64,000 bases of DNA. Origin: Macrotis lagotis (taxonomy: Eukaryota > Chordata > Mammalia > Peramelemorphia > Peramelidae). Shown here piece after piece: positions 1 through 9,699 of this stretch (the stretch's first letter is position 1; each line of letters starts with the position of its first letter). Below the pieces are notes generated by a model, which worked only from the letters and a program-made list of their open reading frames with translations, was not told where the DNA came from and searched no databases. Location of the stretch: positions 219,507,753 through 219,571,752 of the forward strand of contig NC_133663.1 of NCBI RefSeq assembly GCF_037893015.1. The letters are read 5' to 3'. The translations under genes and the position numbers were made by a program.

Positions 1-260
1 GTTTACCTTTCCTAGTCATGCAAAGGTAGAAGTCTGTCTCCTTGCCTTTGATCTGGACTTGGCTGCCAAATGTGTCTGTTTCTACAAGAAGCTGAGATAT
101 TTTGCATTTGTCCTCCAATATACAGCCAGTCACCATCTTCCCTTCCTTAGCCACACTCCTGGGGCTCCTTGGGTCTCTGACATTTCCCCAACACATAAAA
201 TTTTTGAGGAAAAAAGTTACAAGAGTTGGTTGAAAAAGAGATGTCATGGCTAACTTTTTT
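1..260. other. Intergenic sequence, nothing recognised
   Basis: No gene or repeat family is recognised here. The short open frames are unsupported. The last bases, a T-run followed by A-rich sequence, form the L1 target site described next. Confidence 0.5.
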
Positions 261-280
261 AAAAATATATATTTCTGGGG

Positions 281-1561
281 GGCGTAGCCAAGATGGCAAC
301 AAGAAAGGATCGTGTCTTAGGCACTCTCTCATAAAACTCATAAGCTAAGGACTCTAACTAAATTTTCCAAAGACAGAACCCACAGAGGGACCTAAGGAGG
401 CACTTCTCCTACTCAAGGTAACCTGGAAAAGAGCAAAATGGCTCTGCCCCCGGGGGTTGGAGGGGCGACCCGCCAGATGGGTGGCCCACCAGAGTGAAAG
501 AACTTCAGCCTCCCGGAGGCAGCCCCAAGGTGCTGGGAACTGCAGCTCACAGCAGCAGGGGAGTTTCCCGACCCACGCCCCCCGGAGAGCACCGGGCATA
601 AATTGGAGGAACAGCGGGGCACCTCTGCCAGAGTGAGCATGTGAAGCCCAGCCCTCAGGGCACACAGTGAGCAAGTGTCTTTAGGCAGCCCTGATCCAGG
701 AACAGAAGCAGGCAGAGCCGGTAAGCAGGAACCCCCAGGGCGTGAACCCATTGAACCTAGGGAGGGGAGTGAAGAGAGACAGCAGAGCTGTGTCCTCTGT
801 CCCTGGAACAGGACTCTGGGACTCTGACCACATTCAGATCCTGATCGCAGCCTAGGCCCCCCCCCAAATAGAACAGCAGGCCCCCCCACCTCAGCCCTAT
901 GGCAGAGGGGGCGCTTATGATCATTCACATACCAGGAGGGAAGACAGAACCTCACACACTGAGACCCTTGTGGGAGTGTCCCAAAAGCTCAGGAAGCACC
1001 CTAAAAACAGGCTAAGGCTGGGAAAATGAGCAAGCAGAGAAACAAGAGGAACACCATTGAGAAATATTTTGCATATGAGCCCAAGAAGGATCAAAACACT
1101 CAGTCTGAAGATGAGGAAGCACAAGCTCCTGCATCTAAAGACTCCAAGAAAAAACAGAAATTGGACTCAGGCTATGACAGAGCTCAAAAATGACTTTGAA
1201 AATCAAATGAGGGAGTTAGAAGAAAAACTGGGAAAAGAAGTGAGAGAGATGCAGGAAAAACATGAAAATGAAGTCAGCAGCCTAGTAAAGGAAATCCAAC
1301 AAAATGCTGAAGAAAATAGAATGCTAAAACCCAGCTTAGCTCAAATGGATAAAACAGTTCAAAAAGTTATGGAGGAGAAGAATGCTTTAAAAAGCAAAAT
1401 TGGCCAGATGGGAAAAAAGATAAGAAAACTCTCTGAGGAGAAAAAATCCTTCAGACAAAGAATAGAATTCAGGGATATTGATGAATTTACCAGAAATCAG
1501 GAATCAATACTTCAAAAGCAAAAATATGAAAAATTAGAAGAAAATGTGAAATATCTCATTG
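281..1561 (+). mobile_element. LINE-1, 5' UTR plus partial ORF1, 3'-truncated
   Basis: An L1 copy in + orientation. It opens with the typical GCGTAGCCAAGATGGC head, followed by a GC-richer 5' UTR of about 745 bp, then ORF1. It stops abruptly in ORF1 at an A-run (about 1561-1567), before the RNA-recognition domain; there is no ORF2 and no 3' UTR. It is flanked by near-identical direct repeats at 261-280 and 1562-1583 (AAAAATATATATTTC then one or two C/T, then GGGG). The upstream repeat follows a T-run, which matches the L1 endonuclease preference T/AAAA. Seen: head, ORF1 and repeats. Inference: this is a complete insertion event primed inside ORF1, not a copy that lost its 3' half later. Confidence 0.85.
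1026..1561 (+). pseudogene. L1 ORF1 fragment (coiled-coil part)
   Basis: ORF1p is the RNA-binding chaperone of L1 ribonucleoprotein particles. The ATG at 1026 opens a Lys-rich N-terminus carrying the TIEKYF motif, equivalent to SIEKFL in the other ORF1 of this window. That frame stops at 1191-1193. The rest reads in another frame (MTELKNDFENQ onwards, from 1174), so at least one indel lies between about 1160 and 1190. The second part is a long heptad-rich coiled coil (EEKLGKEVREMQEKHENEV, EKLEENVKYLIEK). The RRM and C-terminal domains are absent because the element ends there. It differs from the 5-8 kb ORF1, so it is another L1 subfamily. Not functional. Confidence 0.85.
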
Positions 1562-1599
1562 AAAAAATATATATTTCCTGGGGAAATTATTTTACTCAT

Positions 1600-1760
1600 A
1601 CTCTGTAATTTCTTTTTGTTCTTATTCTTATCCTTTTTGTTCTTCCTCTTCTCCTTCTTTGTCTTCTCCTTCATCTCCATTTTGTTCTTCTTATTCTTGT
1701 TCTTCTTCTCTTCCTTCCCCTGCTCCTCCTTCTTTCTCTTTTTCAATATATATGTATACA
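1600..1760. repeat. Pyrimidine-rich low-complexity tract
   Basis: An irregular CTT/TTCT-rich stretch follows the right-hand L1 target duplication. The K-rich and F-rich open frames on either strand are artefacts of composition. Confidence 0.7.
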
Positions 1761-2088
1761 GGTACACCTATGTTTGTATATACATTTCCCACTCCCCAGA
1801 GAACTAACTGTTCTGTGTATGTGTCTGTGTGCTTATATATGCATATACTGAACTCAGGATTATGTTGGTAAAAATTTAACAACTAGTTGTCTAGGGATAG
1901 GAAATCTATGTATGACACATCTTTAAGTTTTAACTTCATGATTAACATTGTCCCCATCACTGTCTTAAGTCTAGACAATCACAGGGATCAATCTAGTCCT
2001 GACTTGTAGTGTGTTCTGATTTTCAAGATGTAAATGTTCACATTGAACATAAAGCAATCTACCCTTGTCAGTCCATTTGAGTTGGCTC
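1761..2088. other. Intergenic sequence, nothing recognised
   Basis: A TA/TG-rich start and then ordinary AT-rich DNA. No gene or known repeat is recognised. Confidence 0.4.
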
Positions 2089-2105
2089 CAGCACACTACT
2101 TCTTA

Positions 2106-3005
2106 TTTTTTAAAGATTTTACTTATGGGGTGACTAGGTGACACAGTGGAAAGAGTCCAGCCCTGGAGTCAGGAGCACCTGAGTTCAAATCCGGCCTCAG
2201 ACACTTAATAATTACCTAGCTGTGTGGCCTTGGGCAAGGCACTTAAACCCATTTGCCTCGCAAAAACCTAAAAAAAAAAAAAATAAAGATTTTATTTATT
2301 TTGAGTTTTAGAATTTTCCCCCTGATCTTACTTCCTCCCCCCCCCCCAACAGAAGGCAATCTGCTAGTCTTTACATTGTTTCCATGGTATACATTCATCC
2401 ACATTGAATAGTATGAGAAAGAAATCCTATCCTTAAAGAAGAAACATAAAGTATAAGAGATAGCAAGATCAGACAATAAGATATTCGTTTGTTTCTTTTT
2501 TTGCTAAATTAAAGGTAATAGTCCTTGGTCTTTGTTCAAACTCCACAGTTCTTTCTCTGGATAGAGGTGGTATTCTTTATTGCAGACAACCCCAAATTGT
2601 CCTTGATTGTTTCACTGATGGAATGAGCAAGTCCATCAAAGTTGACCATTGCCCCAATGTTGCTGTTAGGGTGTACAGTGTTTTTCTGGTTCTGCTCATC
2701 TCACTCAGCATCAGTTCATGCAAATCGTTCCAGGCTTCCCTGAATTCCCATCCCTCCTGGTTTCTAATAGAACAGTAGTGTTCCATGACATACATATACC
2801 ACAGTTTGCTAAGCCATTCCCCAACTGAAGGACATTTACTTGATTTCCAATTCTTTGCCACCATAAACAGGGCTGCTATGAATATTTTTGTACAAGTGAT
2901 GTTTTTACCCTTTTTCATCATCTCTTCAGGGTGTAGACCCAGTAGAGGTATTGCTGGATCAAAGGGTATGCACATTTTTGTTGCCCTTTGGGTGTAGTTC
3001 CAAAT
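2106..3005 (-). mobile_element. LINE-1 3' end, 5'-truncated, SINE nested in its 3' UTR
   Basis: The minus strand reads the C-terminus of L1 ORF2 (residues MCIPFDPAIPLLGL, FIAALFMVAKNWKSSKCPS, GEWLSKLWYMYVMEHY) between about 3005 and 2577, followed by the 3' UTR with a G-run (C-run on +, around 2337-2348), and ends at a T-run at 2106. Perfect 17-bp direct repeats CAGCACACTACTTCTTA at 2089-2105 and 3006-3022 bound it, so this is a classic 5'-truncated insertion. A SINE (2127-2283) later landed about 20 bp from its 3' end. Confidence 0.93.
2127..2283 (+). mobile_element. tRNA-derived marsupial SINE
   Basis: Head GGGGTGACTAGGTG, box B-like GTTCAAATCC and tail CAAAAACCTAAAA. The target duplication TAAAGATTTTA(C/T)TTAT lies at 2111-2126 and 2284-2299. 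The target is the 3' UTR of the surrounding antisense L1. Confidence 0.92.
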
Positions 3006-3229
3006 CAGCACACTACTTCTTAAAAGTGTACCTGATATTTCCCTCTGGTAGAATGTGAATTCTTTTATGCTAGCAGAGACTGGTTTTTTTGGTTTGGGTT
3101 TTAATTTTTCTTTATATGCTGATTAGCTAGCATAGTAACTAGCACATGATAGGTGGTCAATAAAGGTTTATGGAATGAAATGAAATTTCATATTCCAATG
3201 TTTCTTTCTTCAAAATCTCTTAGTTTTTC

Positions 3230-3387
3230 CTTCTTTTTTTTTAGTTTTACTTATTTAAGGCAATGAGATTAAGTGACTTGTCCATAGTCACACACCTAGG
3301 CATTTATTAAGTGTCAGGCTGGATTTTAGCTCAGGTCTGCCTGACTCCAGGGCCAGTGCCCATTCATTGTACCACCTAGTTGCCCCT
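3230..3387 (-). mobile_element. tRNA-derived marsupial SINE, diverged
   Basis: Reverse-complement copy: T-run, then AGGCAATGAGATTAAGTGAC, ending ACCTAGTTGCCCC. A target duplication of TCTTAGTTTTTC is present at 3218-3229 and 3392-3403. Confidence 0.88.
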
Positions 3388-3574
3388 AAATTCTTAGTTT
3401 TTCAACTCATATCCTTGTTAAAACCTTTAAATTTTGTTGTGACCCCTCTAAAAAAATCAAACTTCATATATACTCCGGGACTTCATGAAAACTTTTCATG
3501 TAGTCAAACCAATTCTGAATAAAAGTGAAGTATCACCCCCCCCCCAAAAAAAAAGACTGGTAAGGACATCACAT

Positions 3575-3745
3575 TATCTATGGATATTTTCTCTGTTCTC
3601 ATGCTTCATGACATTTGTGTAGCATTTGAAACTGCTGATTGTACTCTACTTGTAGATACTCTCTCCTCTGACTTTTCATGTCTCTGCTCTTTCTGGGTTC
3701 TCTTCCCACCTTAACTAATCACTCCTCTTCAGTCTACTATGCAGT
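3575..3745 (+). repeat. L2 LINE fragment (ORF2)
   Basis: Resembles the reverse-transcriptase-coding part of ancient L2 (ACTCTCTCCTCTGACTTTTC followed by CTGGGTTCTCTTCCCACC). Old and strongly diverged. Confidence 0.55.
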
Positions 3746-3758
3746 CATCATGCAAAAC

Positions 3759-3812
3759 ATATTCCTAAATGTTATATCACTTAGTGCTATATTCCTAAAT
3801 GCTATATCACTA
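3759..3812. repeat. Short tandem duplication, about 30-bp unit
   Basis: ATATTCCTAAATG(T/C)TATATCACT occurs twice in a row, at 3759 and 3789, with one substitution. A local duplication of no known role. Confidence 0.8.
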
Positions 3813-4940
3813 AATGCTTAGGGCTTCATTAGTATCTTCATGCCAATGATGCTAGATATGCATATTCTGTCCTAGTCTCTCTAATGTTGTTGCAAACTGA
3901 ATGTCCTATAATCCATGTAGTCATTATTATATGAAAAATCATATTACTGAAATTTTGACTTCAAAAATTTAACTGAAAATTGTCATCTTTTTCCATCTTT
4001 CAAGATCATTATTTTCAATACAACCTCTCTAATCCTCTAGTTAATCTAACAATATCAAAACTTTCCAAAATTCTTCATTTCTTTTCTAAGAGTTCTAATG
4101 GTATTTTCATACCTCTCCATTTTCCTCTCTTTTTAGATCTGACAGAATTAAAATTCTTACTCTGTACTTACTCTGAATATTTCTTCTTATTCTTGCTTTT
4201 ATTCTTCATCCTTTTATTGTTTTTGTTCCCCTTTTCTCCTCTTCCTCCTCCTCCTTCCTTTATTTTCTCTCCATACATATATATATGTATATATATATAT
4301 ACATATATTTTTCTTCTTCCTCTTCTCCTTTATCTTCTGCTTGGCATTCCTTTTCTTGTTCTAGGTCCTGCTACGATACAGTTATAGACTGCAGGGGACA
4401 GATGATAGGAAAATTTCAAGGTGATGTTTAATAAGCAGATAGTATAGACCAAACTGCATTGTGGACAAATAATGAAAACTAATCCTAATTTTTGTATTTA
4501 GAACATGGCAGATTGCATGGGCAGTTGCTTGAAAACTGTGGTCTAAATGTGATGGGTAAGCTGAAAATATCACTGAATAAACATAATTAGGGTTTTAGAA
4601 GCAAAACAAACATTCTACTTTATAACAAAACATGAATCTTTATTCTTGAAATTCTGCAGGGAGTGACCCTGATGGGTCTCCAGAAGACACAGAATAGAGG
4701 AGGGGAAATGCCCCCAAAGGGCAACTGAAATCATCAAGATAATGCAAGCTCTTCCAACAATAATGCCCTAAAAAAAAAGACAAAACTAAGAGGGTAAGTA
4801 ATATTAAAAATTGATATAAATGATAAGGGATAAAGTAAGGTAACATGATGAAATGGAGAGAACCAATCTCAGAAATATGAGCCTTCTGATATATGTTTTA
4901 TATATGTATATATATATATATGTTTTATATATATATATAT

Positions 4941-4978
<38 letters not shown>

Positions 4979-5044
4979 ATATATGATATATATGTTATCT
5001 GTGTGACCCTGGACAAATCACTTCACCTCTCAATGAGTCTAATA
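3813..5044. repeat. AT-rich intergenic DNA with TA microsatellites
   Basis: Mostly unrecognised. TA/TATG microsatellites lie at about 4271-4307 and 4896-4992; the Tyr/Ile-rich frames there are artefacts. At about 4998-5040 a fragment (GTGACCCTGGACAAATCACT) looks like a MIR-type CORE-SINE. No gene is seen. Confidence 0.6.
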
Positions 5045-5139
5045 GTATAAGTTGCAGTTCTATTAATTTCTCCTTTAATTTTTAGAATTTATAATTTGGT
5101 ATTTAATTGGGGATTTTGATTTGTTCATTCTCTAATTTT

Positions 5140-5745
5140 TTTAGTTACATGTTTAGTTCATTCATTTCCTCTTTCTCCAATTTATTCATATAAGCATTTA
5201 GAGCTATAATATATCCCCTGAGAGTCACTTTGAATGAATCCCATAGGTTTTGGTATGTTGTTTCATTATTATCATTATCTAGGATAAAATGGTTAATTCT
5301 TTCTATAATTTGTTTTTTTGGTCTATGCATTTTTTAAAATGAAGTTATTCAGTTTCCAATTTGTTCTGGGTCTATATCTCCTTGGCCCAGTATTGCATAT
5401 GACTTTTATTGAATTGTGATCCGAGAAAGATGTATTCACTATTTCTGTCTTTCTGCAGTTGATCATTAGGTTTTTATGTCCTAGTACATGGTCAATTTTT
5501 GTATAAGTTCCATGTACTGCAGAGAAAAAGGTATATTCCTTTCTATCCCCATTCAGTTTCCTCCATAAGTCTACCATATCTAATTTTTCTAACAATCTAT
5601 TTACCTCCCTAATTTCTTTCTTGTTTGTTTTATGATTCGATTTATCTAGATCTGAGAGTGGGAAGTTGAGGTCTCCCACTAGTAGAGTTTTGCTGTCTAT
5701 GTCTTCCTGTAGTTCTTTCAGTTTCTCCTCTAAAAATCTGGGTGC
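5140..5745 (-). pseudogene. L1 ORF2 endonuclease-domain fragment
   Basis: ORF2p is the L1 endonuclease/reverse transcriptase. The minus strand reads YSPSGKAPRFLEEKLKELQ, then GDLNFPLSDLDKS (GDFN-type catalytic loop), FFSAVHGTYTKIDHVLGHK and SDHNSIKV (the SDH catalytic motif), then [10 protein letters not shown]. It continues out of frame into [19 protein letters not shown] and [20 protein letters not shown], the linker before reverse transcriptase. The N-terminal catalytic residues and all of reverse transcriptase are missing. Confidence 0.88.
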
Positions 5746-6324
5746 TTTCCCACTGGGTGAATATATATATATTCAATATTGAAATGACTTAGTTAAAGTT
5801 AACTGAGTATGTTTAGGTTGACTTTAAGCCAAGTCTGATGAGAAGAAGATTCAGGTGTTTCTCCTCTGCTCCCTTCTTCCCCACTATTACCATAGGTTTT
5901 TTGGTACCTCTTAATGTAATGAGATTTACCCCATTCAATCCCCTCCCTCCTCCCATCTCTTTTCTGTCCCCCTTTTTAGGGAGGTAGTGTTTTTTTAAGA
6001 TCATTCTATCTAAGTCACAGAAAATTCTGAGTGTCTGTCCCTTCTAGTTCTGTATATTCTATCAAATAGAGTCAAAATTCCTGAGAGTTATTAGAGTCTT
6101 TCTCCCAAGTGGGGTTAAAGCCAGTTACATCCCATTAGATAGTAGTCTCATGGATAGGTCATGAATGTCCATTATTTCTGGCTAGGTGTATTCTCTCTGT
6201 TAGAGTTACATTTCTCAAAGTTTATGAGAATCTTTTTTTTCCCCCATGCTGGGATATAGCCAGTTTCAACTTACTAGATTGCATTTTTTTTCCTTTTAAT
6301 GCCCCCCCCCCATTTTTTACCTTT

Positions 6325-7402
6325 TCATGTGTCTCTTGAACCTCCTGTTTGGTGTCCAAATTTTCTGTTTAGCTCTGGTCTTTTCATCAGAAATTTTTGG
6401 AAATCTTCCATTTTGTTAAATGTCCGCCTTTTTCCCTGGAAGAGAAGGCTCAGCTTTGCAGGAAAGTAGATTCTTGGCTGCATTCCACGCTCCCGTGCTC
6501 TTCAAAATATCTCATTCCAGGCCTTCGATCCCTTGAAGTTGATGCAGCCAGGTCCTGTGTGAACCTTACTGTGGCTCCTTGATATTTAAATTGTTTTTTT
6601 CTGGCTGCTTGCACGATTTTCTCTTTTATCTGATAGTTCTGGAGTTTGGCCACAGCATTCCTTGGTGTTTTCATTTTAGGATCTTTTTCTGGTGGGGATC
6701 GATGTACTCTTCAATAACTACTTTGCCCTCCGATTCCATGATATCAGGGCAGTTTTCCATCACTAGATCCTGTAATATTAAGTCCAGGCTTTTTTTCTCT
6801 TCAATGTTTTCAGGAAGTCCTATAATTTTCAGGTTGCCCCTCCTCGATCTATTGTTGAGGTCAGTGGTTTTGTTGATGAGGTATTTTACATTTGCTTCTA
6901 TTTTTTCTATTTTTTGATTTTGTTTAACTGACTCTTGCTGTCTCATGGAGTCATTAGTTTCTGTAGACTCCATTATTTTTGGGGGGGAGGAGTTTTCTTC
7001 ATTAACCTTTGGCAACTCCTTTTCCAATTGGTCAATTCTACTTTTGAAAGAGCTTTCCATTTGACCAATTGAGGTTTTGAGAGAATTAATTTCTTTTTGC
7101 ATTTGCTCATTTGAGGATCTGAGAGAATTATTCTCATTTTGTAATTGTCCAATTGATGATCTGAGAGATTTATTCTCCTTTTGTGTTTGCCCAATTGTAC
7201 TTTCTAAGGTTTTGTTTTCTTGTTGCAAGGTATTAATCATCTCTCCCAAATTGTTAAGCTCCTTCCTTATTTCTTCAAGGAAATCTTTCTGTGCTGGAGA
7301 CCAGATTGTATTCTCCTCTGAGGTTCCAGGTCTCTCTGAGTTGGGGTCTTTCCCTTCCAGGAATTTTTCGATGGATCCACCTTTTTGCTGACCCTTCTTC
7401 AT
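6325..7402 (-). pseudogene. L1 ORF1 (broken copy)
   Basis: ORF1p of LINE-1. I take the ATG at 7402 (MKKGQQKGGSIEKFLEGK) because the open frame upstream of it begins at a GTG inside the 5' UTR. The order is a Lys/Gly-rich N-terminus, a coiled coil of tandem 14-residue units, then an RRM-like domain starting near NRSRRGNLKIIGLPENI, then the C-terminal domain (TPRNAVAKLQNYQIKEKIVQ and FKYQGATVRFTQDL), ending with GHQTGGSRDT and a stop at 6325-6327. Two frameshifts are visible: near 6700, between VVIEE and the SPPEKDPKMKTPR motif, and near 6480-6460, before the KLSLLFQGKRRTFNK segment. About 359 codons would be close to normal ORF1p length. Not functional as it stands. Confidence 0.9.
7016..7225 (-). 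repeat. 42-bp tandem units coding the ORF1p coiled coil
   Basis: Five consecutive 14-residue units read QQENKTLESTIGQT, QKENKSLRSSIGQL, QNENNSLRSSNEQM, QKEINSLKTSIGQM and ESSFKSRIDQLEKE, counting toward the C-terminus. Each is two heptads and the DNA period is 42 bp. The units differ from each other, so the array was inherited with the L1 lineage and is not a fresh slippage product. Confidence 0.85.
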
Positions 7403-8206
7403 TATGCTAAGACCTTGAGTTGGGGGGGGGGGCTGGTTCACCTGGGCTTGGGATCGCTAAAGGCTTTACTGAGTGCAGTTTCTCTGGCTGGCCAGTAGGA
7501 GGTTCTGATTGCCCTCTCTGGAGTGTCTGTGACCTTGGTTGAGAGGCCTTCTCCCTTTGCTGGAAAGGAGGAGTTGGAGCTATTGAATTCTTTTGCCTTC
7601 AATCAATGGTGGGCTTTACCCTGGCCTGAGGTCATTTCTCAGCTGGGCTGGTTCTTCTGCTTACACACCTGGGCCTGAGGCAGAAGTAGTTTGCATTTCT
7701 TTGTTTGGGAAGAGACCTCTGTGCAATGGAGGCATGGACTCAGAATTTCTCAGACCCTAGGAGCCTAGGGATGGTGTCCGCAGCTCTCCTGCACCAGGAC
7801 TCTCCCCCCAGCCTGCTCCCTGAGCTCCTGGGGGACAGCACCAATACCAGCGCCTCTGCTTCCCCATGGACCCAAGCCCCTTTCGTCCAGCCCCACTGCT
7901 GATCCAGCAGCTCTGGCCCTCCGACTCTCGGTTCCAATTCAGCTGTTAATCTGGCTGATCGGGGCTGATCTTCCCTCTGAGCCCAGACTCACCCACCGGA
8001 ATTCAGCCAAAGCTGCTGCGGGAGACAAATCCTGAGGTAGATGTTCTTTCTCCTGGCTTTTCTTTCTGGGTTTTGTGGGTCAGATTTCTTTTAAGAGGTT
8101 TGTTTCATGCGATAGATAGGGAAGAGATCAGGAGACTTTAGAACTGTGCCTGTCTTCTCTCCGCCATCTTGGCCGGCTCTTTAAATTGCATTCTAATAGA
8201 AGTGCA

Positions 8207-8231
8207 AAATTTCTGTTTTCAGGAGACTGAG
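8207..8231 (+). promoter_or_regulatory. Predicted splice acceptor and 5' UTR end of the OR coding exon
   Basis: TTTCTGTTTTCAG ends at 8222, directly before GAGACTGAG and the ATG at 8232. OR genes usually have non-coding 5' exons spliced to a single coding exon just upstream of the ATG. The second OR copy has the same layout (TTATTTTCAG ending at 22047, 14 bp before its ATG), which supports the site. Only about 25 bp of original intron remain between the L1 5' end and this tract. Confidence 0.6.
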
Positions 8232-9188
8232 ATGGCTGAAAATAACACTTTGACAGTTGAATTTATCCTCACTGGATTTACAAGTTACCAAGAACTGAAG
8301 ATTCTTCTATTCATACTTTTCTTTATAATCTACCTGATCACCATAATAGGCAACATTGGACTGGTGATATTAATTTCAATTGAACCCAGACTACACTCAC
8401 CTATGTATTTATTTCTTGGTAACTTGGCATTTATGGATGCTTTTAGTTCTTGTGCTGTAACTCCCAAGATGTTAATGAACTTTTTTTCTAAGGATAGAAT
8501 GATTTCCCTTCATGAATGTATGGTACAATTTTATTTTCTTTGCTTTTCTGAAACTTCAGATTGTTTTCTCCTGGCAGCCATGGCATATGATCGCTATGTG
8601 GCAATATGTAATCCACTTCATTATCCCATGATGATGTCAAGGAAACTCTGCATCCAAATGATCACTGGATCACTCGTAGCTGGCAATCTACATTCCATGA
8701 TTCATGTTGGCTTTCTATTCAGATTAACTTTCTGTCAGTCACATGAAATCAATCATTTTTTTTGTGATGTTCTTCCTTTATACCGGCTCTCTTGTACTGA
8801 TCCTTATATTAATGAATTGATGATTTTCATCTTCTCAGGTTCAATTCAAGTTTTCACCATAGGTATTGTCTTAGTGTCTTATCTTTACATCCTTTTAACT
8901 ATCCTTAGGATGAAATCAAAGGAAGGACGAGGAAAAGCATTTTCTACCTGTGCTTCCCATTTTATATCTGTTGCAATATTTTATGGTTCTCTTCTCATCA
9001 TGTATATTAGACCAGGTGCAGTTGATGAAGGAGCCATAGACATACCTGTTGCTATCTTTTATACAATAGTAATTCCTTTTTTAAATCCTTTTATTTATAG
9101 TCTCAGAAACAAGGAAGTAATCAATGTCCTGAAAAAAATTATGAAGAAAAAAATCTCAGGGGAATTTGGAGCAAAATCTGTACATTGA
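8232..9188 (+). CDS. Olfactory receptor, family 5 (OR5K-like), intact
   Basis: A class II odorant receptor: a seven-transmembrane Golf-coupled receptor expected in the cilia of olfactory neurons. It has 318 residues with no break. The ATG at 8232 is preferred to the TTG-initiated extension from 8169, which is L1-derived and lies before the splice acceptor. Landmarks: N-glycosylation site NNT at residues 4-6; GN in TM1 (40-41); [10 protein letters not shown] (57-66); C96 and C178 for the extracellular disulfide; [10 protein letters not shown] at the end of TM3 (117-126); SY in TM5 (216-217); KAFSTCASH in TM6 (235-243); [12 protein letters not shown] in TM7 (282-293); basic C-tail. From memory it is closest to mammalian OR5K1-type receptors ([32 protein letters not shown]). 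The ligand is unknown. It is the only intact member of the array in this window. Confidence 0.95.
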   Translation: MAENNTLTVEFILTGFTSYQELKILLFILFFIIYLITIIGNIGLVILISIEPRLHSPMYLFLGNLAFMDAFSSCAVTPKMLMNFFSKDRMISLHECMVQFYFLCFSETSDCFLLAAMAYDRYVAICNPLHYPMMMSRKLCIQMITGSLVAGNLHSMIHVGFLFRLTFCQSHEINHFFCDVLPLYRLSCTDPYINELMIFIFSGSIQVFTIGIVLVSYLYILLTILRMKSKEGRGKAFSTCASHFISVAIFYGSLLIMYIRPGAVDEGAIDIPVAIFYTIVIPFLNPFIYSLRNKEVINVLKKIMKKKISGEFGAKSVH

Positions 9189-9477
9189 GGTTCCTTGGTT
9201 TGAATATTATTAAGTTTTTATAAACAAAGTTATCCAAAAATGAAAGAGTAATATTTTGGATAGAGCCAACTTAGCTAGAAAATTATGAAATCTTATTGAA
9301 AAATGAATTAATAAATACAGAAATAGGGAACTTGTGATTACTTAAATTTCAAGCTCTGAAAATGACTACTTTCAGAATAGACTGTATCAGAGAGTTAGTC
9401 ATCACAAAATTCAAGAAATCAACAGAAGATCAGAGGAATATATAGAAAAGAGGAATCTGTTTTGTTGGACATTATCC

Positions 9478-9482
<5 letters not shown>
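9189..9482. other. OR 3' flank, nothing recognised
   Basis: AT-rich sequence after the stop codon at 9186-9188. No clear poly(A) signal can be assigned with confidence. Confidence 0.4.

Positions 9483-9529
<47 letters not shown>
9483..9529. repeat. (AT)n microsatellite
   Basis: About 23 uninterrupted AT dinucleotides. Confidence 0.97.
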
Positions 9530-9530
<1 letters not shown>

Positions 9531-9699
9531 TACTGTAGGATTCAGTAGGAAGTATAAAGGAAGATGTGTCAGCAATAGGGAATAGTAATTAATTTTGTAC
9601 AGTTTTTCTCATTCTTTGTGTTCTCATTTTAAATCCCTAAAGCATAAGATATATGGGAATATAAAATAAAGAACCACTATAAAAGTTGCAACTAGATTA

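Larger units (their letters stand above)
5060..8180 (-). mobile_element. LINE-1, 5' UTR, ORF1 and start of ORF2; 3' part absent
   Basis: Read on the minus strand, the element starts at about 8180 with AGCCGGCCAAGATGGCGG, a complete L1 5' end. It runs through a GC-rich 5' UTR to 7403, ORF1 (7402-6325), a spacer and then the middle of the ORF2 endonuclease domain (5745 downwards), and stops at about 5060, before reverse transcriptase. The N-terminal endonuclease part is also missing: the spacer joins it at a small TA tract near 5765. Possible imperfect target duplications flank it (TAGAATGCAA just outside the 5' end at about 8197; TAGAACTGCAA at about 5061), which would again mean 3' truncation at insertion. 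The 5' end sits about 40 bp upstream of the splice acceptor of the OR gene. Confidence 0.85.

Noticed and set aside
413-955. 180-residue minus-strand frame
   Set aside because: Antisense of the L1 5' UTR, which is GC-rich and so lacks stops by chance.
3759-3812. Closely spaced short repeats considered as a CRISPR-like array
   Set aside because: Only two units, no spacers and a vertebrate context; a simple tandem duplication.
8169-8231. Upstream extension of the intact OR reading frame (extra 21 residues)
   Set aside because: It starts at a TTG inside the L1 5' end and crosses a likely splice acceptor; the ATG at 8232 gives the normal OR N-terminus with a glycosylation site.
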